A program made the position numbers and the translations under genes. Of a DNA stretch of 64,000 bases, positions 51,968 through 60,334 are shown piece after piece; position 1 is the stretch's first letter, and the number at the start of each line of letters is the position of its first letter. The notes under the pieces are model-generated. The model did no database searches. It worked only from the letters and a program-made list of their open reading frames with translations, and was not told where the DNA came from. Origin of the DNA: Shewanella sp. UCD-KL21 (GTDB lineage Bacteria; Pseudomonadota; Gammaproteobacteria; Enterobacterales; Shewanellaceae); contig NZ_MPHK01000022.1 in the NCBI RefSeq assembly GCF_001957135.1, positions 1 through 64,000 of the forward strand, written 5' to 3'.

Positions 51968-53365
51968 ATGTTTTCGTTACGTTTCTCCCTTAGTTTATTG
52001 ATGTTAGTCGGGATCTTACTGACCGTATCGGTTGCCAGTGTGCTGAGTAGCCGCGATGCCATGTACGAGATAGAAGAGCTATTTGATGCTGAAATGGTAC
52101 AAACCGCCAAAGTGCTGGATTTGTTTTATGTCAAAAGGCTTACTGCCGCCAAAGTGGCCACTTTGATTGAGCAGCCTATTCGCTTTCATGTGTCAGAGTC
52201 TGAAATAGAAACCTTTGCCGAACAGTCTAAGGTAGAAACCCTCTCTTACGAGCGAAAACTGTCGTTTCAATTGTTTACCGCAGCAGGTGAGTTACTCGCA
52301 TACTCAGATAATACCGGTGTAAAACCGCTAACGGATTTTAACCACGGCTATGCCTATCAGGCAGTCGGTGAGCACACTTGGCATGTGTACAGCTTGTTTT
52401 CAACGGCGCAACAGGTGTGGATTGTGACTGCTCAGCGTGATGATGTGCGCCAAGAGTTAGTGGATAAAATTAACGCCAATAGCTGGCGCTCACCTTTAAT
52501 TATTGCGCCTATCATGTTGCTGATCATGCTATTGGTGACTTACTACTTATTTAAGCCCATCAAGCTACTGGAACGTCATTTAGCTTATCGCAGCGCCGAA
52601 GATTTAGCGCCCATTAATATCCGCTTACCATCTGAACTTATTTCAATTCAGCAGGCTCTTAACCGTTATTTAGCCCGTATTGCCGATATGATGATCCGCG
52701 AACGTCGCTTTAGTGCTGATGCCGCCCATGAGTTAAAAACTCCTTTAGCCATCATTAAACTTCATGGCGATGGTTTAGAAAACGTGATTAATGCATCAAC
52801 CGATGAAAGCTTAAAGCAACAAGCAATGCCTTACACCCAAGCCATGGGGCAGGGCATTACGCGCATGAGTCATACTGTTGAGCAGTTGCTATTGCTCTCA
52901 AGGGTTGATGCCATTGAAGCGATTAATAAAACTGAATGCGATTTACAAAGCCTAATTGATAATGTGATTAATCAGTTAGTGCATATTGTGGCCGATTATC
53001 AGTGGCAGCTTGATATCCCGAAGGGACTTACCGTTAAAGCTGATAGCTTTTATCTTGAATTAGTATTAAAAAATATTATCGAAAATGCCTGTAAATACAG
53101 CCCTAAAGAATCGGTTATTAGCATTCGCGCTGAGCAAGATGCTAACCAATGCGTTATTAATATCATTGATCAAGGCATAGGCATGTCTGTAAGCGAAATT
53201 GATTTAGCTAAGAACCGTTTTTATCGGGTTGATGAAAATGTATCCCAAGGTGCAGGGCTAGGGTTATCCATTTGTCAGCTCATTATTATGTTGCATCAAG
53301 GTGATATGAGTTTTCATCAAGCTAAGCCTCAAGGGCTAAAGGTCAAGATTGTGTTACCCAATTAA
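51968..53365 (+). CDS. Membrane sensor histidine kinase (QseC/PmrB type)
   Basis: A 465-residue kinase with two membrane segments (about 7-29 and 178-197), a periplasmic sensor domain between them, a HAMP-like region, the phospho-acceptor helix RRFSADAAHELKTPLAIIKL with His of the H-box, and the ATPase domain with N-box NIIENACKYS, GIGMS and GAGLGLSICQL. It forms a pair with the preceding response regulator. The sensed signal is unknown. Confidence 0.94.
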   Translation: MFSLRFSLSLLMLVGILLTVSVASVLSSRDAMYEIEELFDAEMVQTAKVLDLFYVKRLTAAKVATLIEQPIRFHVSESEIETFAEQSKVETLSYERKLSFQLFTAAGELLAYSDNTGVKPLTDFNHGYAYQAVGEHTWHVYSLFSTAQQVWIVTAQRDDVRQELVDKINANSWRSPLIIAPIMLLIMLLVTYYLFKPIKLLERHLAYRSAEDLAPINIRLPSELISIQQALNRYLARIADMMIRERRFSADAAHELKTPLAIIKLHGDGLENVINASTDESLKQQAMPYTQAMGQGITRMSHTVEQLLLLSRVDAIEAINKTECDLQSLIDNVINQLVHIVADYQWQLDIPKGLTVKADSFYLELVLKNIIENACKYSPKESVISIRAEQDANQCVINIIDQGIGMSVSEIDLAKNRFYRVDENVSQGAGLGLSICQLIIMLHQGDMSFHQAKPQGLKVKIVLPN

Positions 53366-53391
53366 ACTCAATTTATTTACTCTTGAGATAT

Positions 53392-53433
53392 AAAAAGCCT
53401 GAGTCACAGTGAATGTGATTCAGGCTTTTTGTT
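53392..53433. terminator. Bidirectional terminator after the kinase gene
   Basis: AAAAAGCCTGAGTCACA (53392-53408) pairs with 53414-53430 with one G-U, loop GTGAA, with A and T runs on the two sides. Confidence 0.9.
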
Positions 53434-53494
53434 TATTTCAGACTCAGTTTTGCCTCAACTTCTGGCTCAGCTTTTGACTAAGCCAAAGTGCTGC

Positions 53495-54979
53495 TTATTT
53501 CACTCGCTGTTTAGACGACGAGTGATGACTGCTTGAGCGACTACCAGCACGATTGTTGTGAGATACATTACTCGCTCTTTGCTGCGGTTTGGCGCTACGG
53601 TTTTGAGAGCTATGGTTTTGGGTGCTATAGCTACGGTTGTTATTCACTCGCGCGGTTTGGCTATAGTGCTTGCTACTTTGCTGTTTATTAACAGTTGGTT
53701 TGCTGCTCGCTTGTCGATTAGTAGCCTGTCTATTAGTAACCTGCCTGTTGCTCGGCTGTGATTTATTTGCCATTCTCAGGGCTTTATCATGCTGGCCATT
53801 ATGGATTTTATTGGTATTACTTGGTCTAGTACTGGGCTTAGTACTGGGTTTGGTGCTCGGTCTAGTATTCGGTCTAGTGCTGGGTCTAGTACTTGGCTTA
53901 GCACTGGGCTTAGCGCTATAGCTCGGCTTAGCATTATGATTATTTTTTAATGCTTTATTCACCCGTTGCTGCTTTGCTATATGGCTTGGTTTAGAGTTAT
54001 GCAGCTGTGCAGGCTTACCTTTATGAGCAGGTTTTTGAGTATGAGCGAGCTTGTGGCTGTTATTATAACGGGCACGATCATACTTATGGCTTACTCTCGG
54101 CGCTTTATAAGCAACCCCACGGCGATGAGCCGGTTTGTGCTTCCAGCGGTGTGAGCCTTGGCTATAGGCAATCTTATGGGGCTTACGATAGTAACGAGTC
54201 TTATGATGATTAATCACCACCACGCGTCTATTTGACCAATGCACCGCGCCAAAGAAGTAGTTAAAGTTAATGTAAACACTTGGCCCCCAATAAATTGGGC
54301 GATTTGGGCGATAATGCACATAAGACGGATAACGCCAATACACTGGTGGGTATGCATGCCAGCGCCAGCTACCGTAAACAATTCTTGGGTCGTAATAAGG
54401 AACGTAAACCACTTCCGTACGGGCAGGCTCAATAATGATCTGCTTTTCTTCACGGGTGATGGTCATGTTTTCCATATCATCAAAACTATTGGCTTCATCG
54501 GCTTGATGGCGCAATGTTTGAATGCTGGCTAATACCATTTCTTCATCTTGCAGAAATGCTTCACCTAACTCCTGCGTCCAATCAAGATCTTCATTAAGCT
54601 TTTCAAGCACAGTGGGAAAGGCCACCAATGCCATGACGCTAGGGTCCCAATCCTGTTGCTCGGCTTGCTGCATTTTCTGTTCGCTATCTAGCTGACTATT
54701 TTCTTGCTGCCAGCGATGGGCTTGTACTACCTCTAGCGGGTAGGTAGAGGCAATCAGAATATGGGTTAACAAACTATCTGGATACAAGGCAATAGGTGCA
54801 AGCATTTGCGCCAGCGGCGCTTCAGACAATTGCTGTTCAGTATCTTGACTGTAGGCTTGATCGCTTGCCAGTGTTTGTGCGCCACTGTCAGTGGCCGCAA
54901 GTACCGCAGGAGAAAGCATAATGCACACGGCAACTAAGCTTGTTCTGATGCGATTAAATGTCGTATTGATGAATATCAT
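53495..54979 (-). CDS. DUF3300 exported protein with basic low-complexity tail
   Basis: A 494-residue exported protein. The signal peptide ends near AVLAA (residue 29). The DUF3300 domain lies at about 50-205 (LAQMLAPIALYPDSLLTHIL, and WDPSVMALVAFPTVLEKLN). A Tyr/Trp-rich segment follows (YVPYYDPRIVYGSWRWHAYP), and then a 230-residue basic tail rich in His, Lys, Ser, Pro and Asn with a KPST/RPST array. Role unknown; the tail could bind polymers such as nucleic acid, LPS or peptidoglycan. It is a single gene on the minus strand. Confidence 0.88.
   Translation of the reverse strand: MIFINTTFNRIRTSLVAVCIMLSPAVLAATDSGAQTLASDQAYSQDTEQQLSEAPLAQMLAPIALYPDSLLTHILIASTYPLEVVQAHRWQQENSQLDSEQKMQQAEQQDWDPSVMALVAFPTVLEKLNEDLDWTQELGEAFLQDEEMVLASIQTLRHQADEANSFDDMENMTITREEKQIIIEPARTEVVYVPYYDPRIVYGSWRWHAYPPVYWRYPSYVHYRPNRPIYWGPSVYINFNYFFGAVHWSNRRVVVINHHKTRYYRKPHKIAYSQGSHRWKHKPAHRRGVAYKAPRVSHKYDRARYNNSHKLAHTQKPAHKGKPAQLHNSKPSHIAKQQRVNKALKNNHNAKPSYSAKPSAKPSTRPSTRPNTRPSTKPSTKPSTRPSNTNKIHNGQHDKALRMANKSQPSNRQVTNRQATNRQASSKPTVNKQQSSKHYSQTARVNNNRSYSTQNHSSQNRSAKPQQRASNVSHNNRAGSRSSSHHSSSKQRVK
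53823..53918 (-). repeat. 12-bp tandem repeat coding for (K/R)PS(T/N)-like units
   Basis: Eight consecutive 12-bp units of the form GGTCTAGTACTG with variants encode repeated Pro-Ser-Thr-Arg/Lys in the DUF3300 protein. The unit keeps the reading frame. Confidence 0.9.
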
Positions 54980-55106
54980 ATCGTCTCCAACTCCTTTTTG
55001 AGAAAGGCAGTTTTTGAATGTTAGATATAGGATAACGAAGTGAAAATGAACACAAGATGAAAGCTGGGGATTTATTTTGAGTTAATTAAGCCGTTAATGG
55101 TAAAAG

Positions 55107-56483
55107 CTAGTCATTAAATGTGATGGTGAATTTAGCGCCGCCATAAGTGTCAGAGGCACCAACGCTTAATTGCCCCTGATAACTTTCGACAATATCACGC
55201 ACTATGGCTAAACCAATACCGTGACCTTGTTGGTAGGTATCGGCTCTGATGCCACGTTCAAAAATACCTTGCTGCTGCTCTGAGCTTAGGCCCTTGCCGT
55301 CATCTTCAATGATAAAGTGTAATTGGTTATCGGTTTGCATTACGCTAAGGCAAACTTGGGCCTTAGCGGCTTTACAGGCGTTGTCTAACAGGTTGCCAAG
55401 CATTTCACTTAAGTCTGCTTCTTCGCCTTTAAATAGCATGTTGGCTTGGGCTTGGTAATCGATATCAAGGTGTTGCTGTTGGTATATTTTACTTAAGGTT
55501 CTGATTAACTTGCTGGCGACATCATCCACTTTAACCCCTAAATGCCAAGGCTTATTACCGCTAGTTTTGGCTTTATTGAGCTGATAGCTAATGATGTTAT
55601 TGATATTGCTGGCTTGCTCTTTCGAGTCGGCACTTAAGTCTTTTTGGCTTTGCAGCACAGCTAGCGGGGTTTTTAAACTATGGGCTAGATCGGCTAAGGC
55701 ATTTTTATAACGCTGCCTTTGCTGTTGCTCGGTTTTTAATAGCACATTGAGCTGTTTTGCCACCGCGTTGAGCTCTATAGGGTAGTTTTGTTCAATGCGA
55801 GTTTGCTCACCTTGCTCGACTAACGTGAGCTCTTGGGTAAATCGGTTTAACGGTTTTAATGTCCACAGCAACCATATGGCCTGTATCAAGGCTAGTACCA
55901 CCATTAACACTGCTAACCATGTCCATAGGGTGTTGCTAAACTCACTAATTTGCCTTTGAAAATCGGCGTCATCTTTAATGATATGAACCGTTATTTGCAT
56001 CGGTTTTTCATCTGTTTCAAAAGAAACAGTAAAACTATATACCACATGATTATTGGGTTCATGGCTAATGTCATCATCAAACAATATTTGAGTGAGCTTG
56101 CCTTCGCCCATGGCCGGTATTGGCAGTTGAGGCAGGGTAAAGCCTAAAAAAGATTCTGATGACCATACTTCATTAACGCCTGAGGCTGAATTTGAAGTGA
56201 TAAGTGCATACAAACCCGAGCCGATGATATTAAATTGATTTTCCAATAAATAATTGGGCATTACCACTTTATCATCTTTAACTTCAGCCACTGCTAGCAC
56301 CGAATACACATAGGCTTTTAACTGGTTATTAATCGATTGGGCAATTTGATGTTTAAAGGCGTTATTAACCGCTACGCCAATGAGCGGTAGTAACACCACA
56401 ATTAACACTAAGCCACTGAGCATCAACCTTACTTTTAAGGAGTTAAAGAGCGCGAGTCGAGGCAAAGTTAATGGCTTTTTCAT
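55107..56483 (-). CDS. PhoQ-like sensor histidine kinase
   Basis: A 458-residue kinase with membrane segments at about 20-41 and 188-210, a periplasmic sensor of PhoQ size between them, a HAMP region, the phospho-acceptor motif ALADLAHSLKTPLAVLQ typical of PhoQ kinases, N-box LGNLLDNACKAAK, DDGKGLS and GHGIGLAIV. The gene follows the regulator with almost no gap. An acidic patch in the sensor (LFDDDISHEPN) is compatible with cation sensing. I use the ATG at 56483; a GTG three bases earlier is possible. Confidence 0.92.
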   Translation of the reverse strand: MKKPLTLPRLALFNSLKVRLMLSGLVLIVVLLPLIGVAVNNAFKHQIAQSINNQLKAYVYSVLAVAEVKDDKVVMPNYLLENQFNIIGSGLYALITSNSASGVNEVWSSESFLGFTLPQLPIPAMGEGKLTQILFDDDISHEPNNHVVYSFTVSFETDEKPMQITVHIIKDDADFQRQISEFSNTLWTWLAVLMVVLALIQAIWLLWTLKPLNRFTQELTLVEQGEQTRIEQNYPIELNAVAKQLNVLLKTEQQQRQRYKNALADLAHSLKTPLAVLQSQKDLSADSKEQASNINNIISYQLNKAKTSGNKPWHLGVKVDDVASKLIRTLSKIYQQQHLDIDYQAQANMLFKGEEADLSEMLGNLLDNACKAAKAQVCLSVMQTDNQLHFIIEDDGKGLSSEQQQGIFERGIRADTYQQGHGIGLAIVRDIVESYQGQLSVGASDTYGGAKFTITFND

Positions 56484-56490
56484 CACAAGG

Positions 56491-57168
56491 TTATTTACTT
56501 AACTGGCGTAAGCGATAGCCTTGGCCGCGCAAGGTTTCAATTAATTTATATTGGTTATCAGGGTCGAGCTTTTTACGTAAGCGGCGGATAAACACTTCAA
56601 TGACGTTAGAATCCAAGTCAAAATCTTGATCGTAAATATGTTCAATTAAGGTGGGTTTAGAAATCACTTCACCTTGATGCATCATAAAATATTCAAACAG
56701 TTTGAACTCTGAGCTACTTAAAATCACCGACTGCTGCAAATGCGTTAACGCTAAGGTGCGGGTATTAAGGCTAAAAGGGCCATTGCTGATTACTGGGCTT
56801 GCTTGCCCTGCAGAGCGGCGGATTAATGCATTGAGACGGGCAACTAATTCTTCTGGCTGAAAAGGTTTGGTGAGGTAATCATCTGCGCCAGAATCTAACC
56901 CCAGTACTTTATCTTGCCAGCCATCTCTGGCGGTTAAAATCAAAATAGGATAATCAATTTGTTTGTCACGTAATTGGGTGATTAAGCTCAGGCCATCAAT
57001 TTTAGGTAACCCCACATCGATGATCGCGGCATCATATTGATACTCTGTGGCTTGAAACAATCCGTCTTCGCCATCAGATGAAATATCAACACTGTAATTA
57101 GCCCCTTGAAGGTGCTCAGTGAGATTGCGTTGTAAGCCTAAATCATCTTCAACTAATAATATTCTCAT
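56491..57168 (-). CDS. PhoP-like response regulator
   Basis: A 225-residue OmpR-type regulator. The receiver has Asp in AAIIDVGLPKIDG and Lys in YLTKPFQPEELVARL; the winged helix has DLDSNVIEVFIRRLRKKLD and ends TLRGQGYRLRQL. AGAGG precedes the ATG. It is followed by its kinase, and preceded 75 bp upstream by a PepSY protein gene on the same strand, an arrangement common for PhoPQ-like systems. Confidence 0.94.
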   Translation of the reverse strand: MRILLVEDDLGLQRNLTEHLQGANYSVDISSDGEDGLFQATEYQYDAAIIDVGLPKIDGLSLITQLRDKQIDYPILILTARDGWQDKVLGLDSGADDYLTKPFQPEELVARLNALIRRSAGQASPVISNGPFSLNTRTLALTHLQQSVILSSSEFKLFEYFMMHQGEVISKPTLIEHIYDQDFDLDSNVIEVFIRRLRKKLDPDNQYKLIETLRGQGYRLRQLSK

Positions 57169-57243
57169 GGCTAGCCTCTTGAATTTAGTTGCTAAAAATT
57201 AAGCTTTGGCAACGATGGCGGTTAAAGCGATTACAGTTAAACA

Positions 57244-57615
57244 TTAGTTTCTTGACACTGAGCCTGAACGGGCATTGACGGTGGCGTAAAACACCATGCC
57301 TTTATTTGACAGTAGTTTTACTCGATAGCCAGGAGAGCCGTTCACTGAGGTGGATTGCACCGACAGCACTTTAGCCGAGTAGTGTCTCTTGGCCAGTTGC
57401 GCAGCCTGCTGAGAGCTATTAACCGCTAACTTTTTCGACTGATTACGTGTTTTTTGATTGGGCGCATGTTGATTAGGTGCTTGATAAGCACGCTGATGGA
57501 TGCCTTGTTGATTCCAATGGCTCGAAACTGGCGCAGCCTGAACCAACCCGATACTGAGAAAACTCAATATTAAGATAGCCAGCGGAATGCGTAATTTCGT
57601 TGTTACTTTGCTCAT
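57244..57615 (-). CDS. Small exported PepSY-domain protein
   Basis: A 123-residue exported protein. The signal peptide ends at VQAA (about residue 28). A basic Asn/Gln-rich linker (HQRAYQAPNQHAPNQ) leads to a C-terminal PepSY-like domain (about 62-121): AAQLAKRHYSAKVLSVQSTS, GYRVKLLSNKGMVFYATVNA and RSGSV. PepSY proteins beside PhoPQ-type systems are often regulated by them and may inhibit proteases or modulate the kinase; this is inferred. Confidence 0.85.
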   Translation of the reverse strand: MSKVTTKLRIPLAILILSFLSIGLVQAAPVSSHWNQQGIHQRAYQAPNQHAPNQKTRNQSKKLAVNSSQQAAQLAKRHYSAKVLSVQSTSVNGSPGYRVKLLSNKGMVFYATVNARSGSVSRN

Positions 57616-57846
57616 TTGCCAAGTCCAGTTGAATATTTATCTTTGAAATCAGTCATCAGTGTAAAAGATCTGCTGCAATATAGAAATAGCGTTTCGCTAT
57701 CAAAATTGTTCATCTCGCAGCAGTTGTTTTAATCATTATCCAATGGCGTTGATGAATTCTAGCTGAACGTGTTCAGCTTATATTCATTTTCAATGCACTT
57801 AAATAGAAAGCAGGTTTAATCAAGCGCATTAAAACAAGGATTGATT

Positions 57847-58743
57847 ATGATGACTTTATCTATTTCAAAATGGTCGCTGACGACAGCAGTGCTTTTATCG
57901 ATGAGCGGGTTTATGCACGCAGCTATCGCCTCTGATGCGGCAGCTTTATCAACTGAAGCAAAAGTGCGAGTGAGCAGCGAAGGGCGACAATTAACGGCCT
58001 CAGAAAAGCCAAATCAAGTGACGGTTGACCCGCAGCGTATTAACGCATTGATGAATCATGCCAAGCAGCTTGAGCCTGCGCGAGCTGTTGAGCGTTCAGA
58101 GCGTATCAAGCAGTTATCGCAGTCATCACAGTTATCGAAACAAACCACATCACAAGCTGCGCCTAAAAATACCCTAAGCAATAATGCCATAAACAATACT
58201 GCCTCTATGGCATATGTGCAGCCGGGGCTTAGGGATTTTACGATTTATCAGGCCTATAGCCATTTATATGATGATTTTGATCAAGATGGTTTTTATCAAA
58301 CTTTTACCGTGACCTTTGATGCTGATGTTTACGGCTTTAGTGTTGGCGAGCCTGCGAATGTGTATGCCGAATTGTATTTAAGCCGAAATGGCGGTCCGTG
58401 GGAGCATTATTACTCTACCGATATCTTTACCATTTATGGTGAAGCTGAAGATGACAGTTATGAGGTGCTAACCACCTTAGCCCAAGGCTACAGAACCGAT
58501 TATTACGACGTACTGATTGATTTATATGAGGTGGGTTATGAGGATATTGTTGCCACCATCAGTAGTGAAGAGGCTGATAGCTTATATGCCTTACCGCTGG
58601 AAAGTAGTGATAGAGATACGGTTTATATTGAAGAAGAAATCATAGAAACAGAAGTGATTGTTAGTGGCGGTAGCACCTCAGGTGTCATGTTAATTGTAGC
58701 TATAGGTTTGCTCATAATGAGAAGAAAAAGTATGACGTCATGA
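57847..58743 (+). CDS. Choice-of-anchor H family protein with GlyGly-CTERM tail
   Basis: A 298-residue surface protein. An N-terminal signal peptide (ending near AIAS, residue 30) is followed by a Gln/Ser-rich linker, a beta-sandwich-like domain (about 120-235, DFTIYQAYSHLYDDFDQDGF) and a C-terminal sorting signal: SGGSTSGV, a hydrophobic helix MLIVAIGLLIM and RRKS. This is the GlyGly-CTERM layout that is cleaved by rhombosortase and found on proteins exported by type II secretion. The function of the sandwich domain is unknown. The ATG at 57847 or 57850 follows AAGGA. Confidence 0.82.
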   Translation: MMTLSISKWSLTTAVLLSMSGFMHAAIASDAAALSTEAKVRVSSEGRQLTASEKPNQVTVDPQRINALMNHAKQLEPARAVERSERIKQLSQSSQLSKQTTSQAAPKNTLSNNAINNTASMAYVQPGLRDFTIYQAYSHLYDDFDQDGFYQTFTVTFDADVYGFSVGEPANVYAELYLSRNGGPWEHYYSTDIFTIYGEAEDDSYEVLTTLAQGYRTDYYDVLIDLYEVGYEDIVATISSEEADSLYALPLESSDRDTVYIEEEIIETEVIVSGGSTSGVMLIVAIGLLIMRRKSMTS

Positions 58744-58752
58744 GCCTATTAA

Positions 58753-58789
58753 CCTCAACGACGATTCTTATTCAAAGAGGTCGTTGAGG
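58753..58789. other. Hairpin after the choice-of-anchor gene
   Basis: CCTCAACGAC (58753-58762) pairs with 58780-58789 around a 17-nt loop. No T run follows, so it is not a classic terminator; it may stabilise transcript ends or act with Rho. Confidence 0.55.
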
Positions 58790-58820
58790 GTAATCAATTT
58801 ATTGCACTATTTTTATTTAG

Positions 58821-58892
58821 CCATTTATTTAACTATTTACTTAACTATTTACTTAACTATTTACTTAACTATTTACTTAACTATTTACTTAA
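58821..58892. repeat. 12-bp tandem repeat at the xseA 3' end
   Basis: Five perfect tandem copies of CTATTTACTTAA (58833-58892) plus one diverged copy (58821-58832). The array includes the xseA stop codon (TTA at 58885-58887), so changes in copy number would leave the protein unchanged but alter its 3' untranslated region. Confidence 0.95.
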
Positions 58893-60213
58893 CTAGGGAC
58901 TCAATCTCACCATGATGTAGCTGAGTAACCAGTAAGTCACCTGAGCTGACTTGGCTCGCATCTTCAACCACCTTGCCATCACTGTCTTTAGTAATACTGT
59001 AACCACGGCTTAAAGTGGCTAACGGGCTTACGGTTTCCAGTTTATGGGCGCAGTAACTGAGTTGCTTACTGGCGTTATCAACTCGGATTTTCATCGCTTC
59101 ATTTAAGCGATTACTTAGATAAGTCATTTTGTTTTGCTCAAGCGTTAGCTTGTGCACAGGTGATTGCTGCTGCAAACGACTTTTTAATTGCTGCTGCCTC
59201 ATTTGGGCGCGGGCCAGTTTGTGCTGCAACGCAGATTCAAGTTTTAACTGCATTTCATCAAAACGTTGCTCAAGCTGTTGTAGCTGCCTTTTAGGATCTT
59301 GTCTTTGCAGCTGGTGGCTAAGCTCTGCTAACTGAGTGCTTTGATGCAATATGTAATGGCGATAGGCTTGCCTTAAACGCGCGAAAGTTGCAGTCAATTT
59401 TTGGCTTTTATTGCCTTTATCATCGGATAACAACTCAGCCCCAGCTGAAGGCGTTGGCGCTCTTACATCAGCCACATAGTCACTGATGGTGGTATCAATT
59501 TCATGGCCCACAGCGCTCACTACGGGCAATGCACTGTTATAAATCGCGTGGGCTAAGTCTTCATCGTTAAAGCACCATAAATCTTCTAGTGAACCGCCGC
59601 CACGGGTGAGTAGCAGCACATCAACCTCAAGACGTTTGTTGGCGGTAGCGATGGCATCGATAATTAATTTACTGGCAGTAGCACCTTGTACTTGAGTGGG
59701 GTAAATCACCACTTCAATGGACGGATCGCGCCGCGATAACACATGCACTACATCGCGAATGGCAGCGCCAGTGGCAGAGGTAATCACACCTATTCGTTGA
59801 ATGTTTTTCGGTAAAGGACGCTTAGTTTCTGTTGCAAATAAGCCTTCCGCGGCTAATTTGAGCTTAAGCGCCTCATATTGCTGTGCCAGCAAACCATCAC
59901 CCGCAGGCAACATCGACTCTAATAGTAATTGATAATCGCCGCGGGGCTCGTAAACACTGATGGCGCCTTTAACTAAAACCTGTTGTCCATTAATTGGTCT
60001 AAAGGCGACTGATTGATTACGACCTTTAAACATCGCACAACGAATTTGTGAGCGACTGTCCTTTAAAGTCATATACCAATGACCTGAATTTGGGGAAACA
60101 AAGTTCGAGATTTCGGCCTTTAGCCAGACCTTACCAAGCTCTCCTTCAAGCAGCTGGCGGACTTCACCGTTTAATCGCGAAACGGAGTAAACATTATTTT
60201 TTGAGCTTTTCAT
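58885..60213 (-). CDS. xseA: Exodeoxyribonuclease VII large subunit
   Basis: A 442-residue catalytic subunit that, with XseB, degrades single-stranded DNA to oligonucleotides. The N-terminal OB-fold (about 8-105) has GELGKVWLKAEISNF and SGHWYMTLKDSRSQIRC. The nuclease core (about 125-300) has ITSATGAAIRDVVHVLSRR, LLTRGGGSLEDLWCFNDE and SAVGHEIDTT. A coiled coil follows, and the C-terminus has LSRGYSI. The ATG at 60213 is preferred to the TTG at 60216. It is divergent from guaB, as in many gammaproteobacteria. Confidence 0.96.
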   Translation of the reverse strand: MKSSKNNVYSVSRLNGEVRQLLEGELGKVWLKAEISNFVSPNSGHWYMTLKDSRSQIRCAMFKGRNQSVAFRPINGQQVLVKGAISVYEPRGDYQLLLESMLPAGDGLLAQQYEALKLKLAAEGLFATETKRPLPKNIQRIGVITSATGAAIRDVVHVLSRRDPSIEVVIYPTQVQGATASKLIIDAIATANKRLEVDVLLLTRGGGSLEDLWCFNDEDLAHAIYNSALPVVSAVGHEIDTTISDYVADVRAPTPSAGAELLSDDKGNKSQKLTATFARLRQAYRHYILHQSTQLAELSHQLQRQDPKRQLQQLEQRFDEMQLKLESALQHKLARAQMRQQQLKSRLQQQSPVHKLTLEQNKMTYLSNRLNEAMKIRVDNASKQLSYCAHKLETVSPLATLSRGYSITKDSDGKVVEDASQVSSGDLLVTQLHHGEIESLVK

Positions 60214-60253
60214 CAATTTAGGCCACCCAATCGGAACTTTTGACTATTTTCCA

Positions 60254-60282
60254 TTTACCAACCCCAATATGCAAGGTATAAT
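60254..60282 (+). promoter_or_regulatory. guaB promoter
   Basis: A sigma-70 promoter with TTTACC (60254-60259), a 17-bp spacer and TATAAT (60277-60282) lies 50 bp before the guaB ATG. No clear PurR-type operator is visible. Confidence 0.65.
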
Positions 60283-60334
60283 CCCGCCGCAATATTTACC
60301 CTTTCTAAACCCTACACTTTCTGGGAGATGTTGC

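Noticed and set aside
53558..53921. Leu/Ala-rich plus-strand frames opposite the DUF3300 gene
   Set aside because: They are antisense shadows of the KPST/RPST repeat region; their repetitive composition is explained by the coding repeat on the other strand.
58753..58892. CRISPR-like array near xseA
   Set aside because: The 12-bp units are contiguous with no spacers and no cas genes are present; it is a simple tandem repeat.
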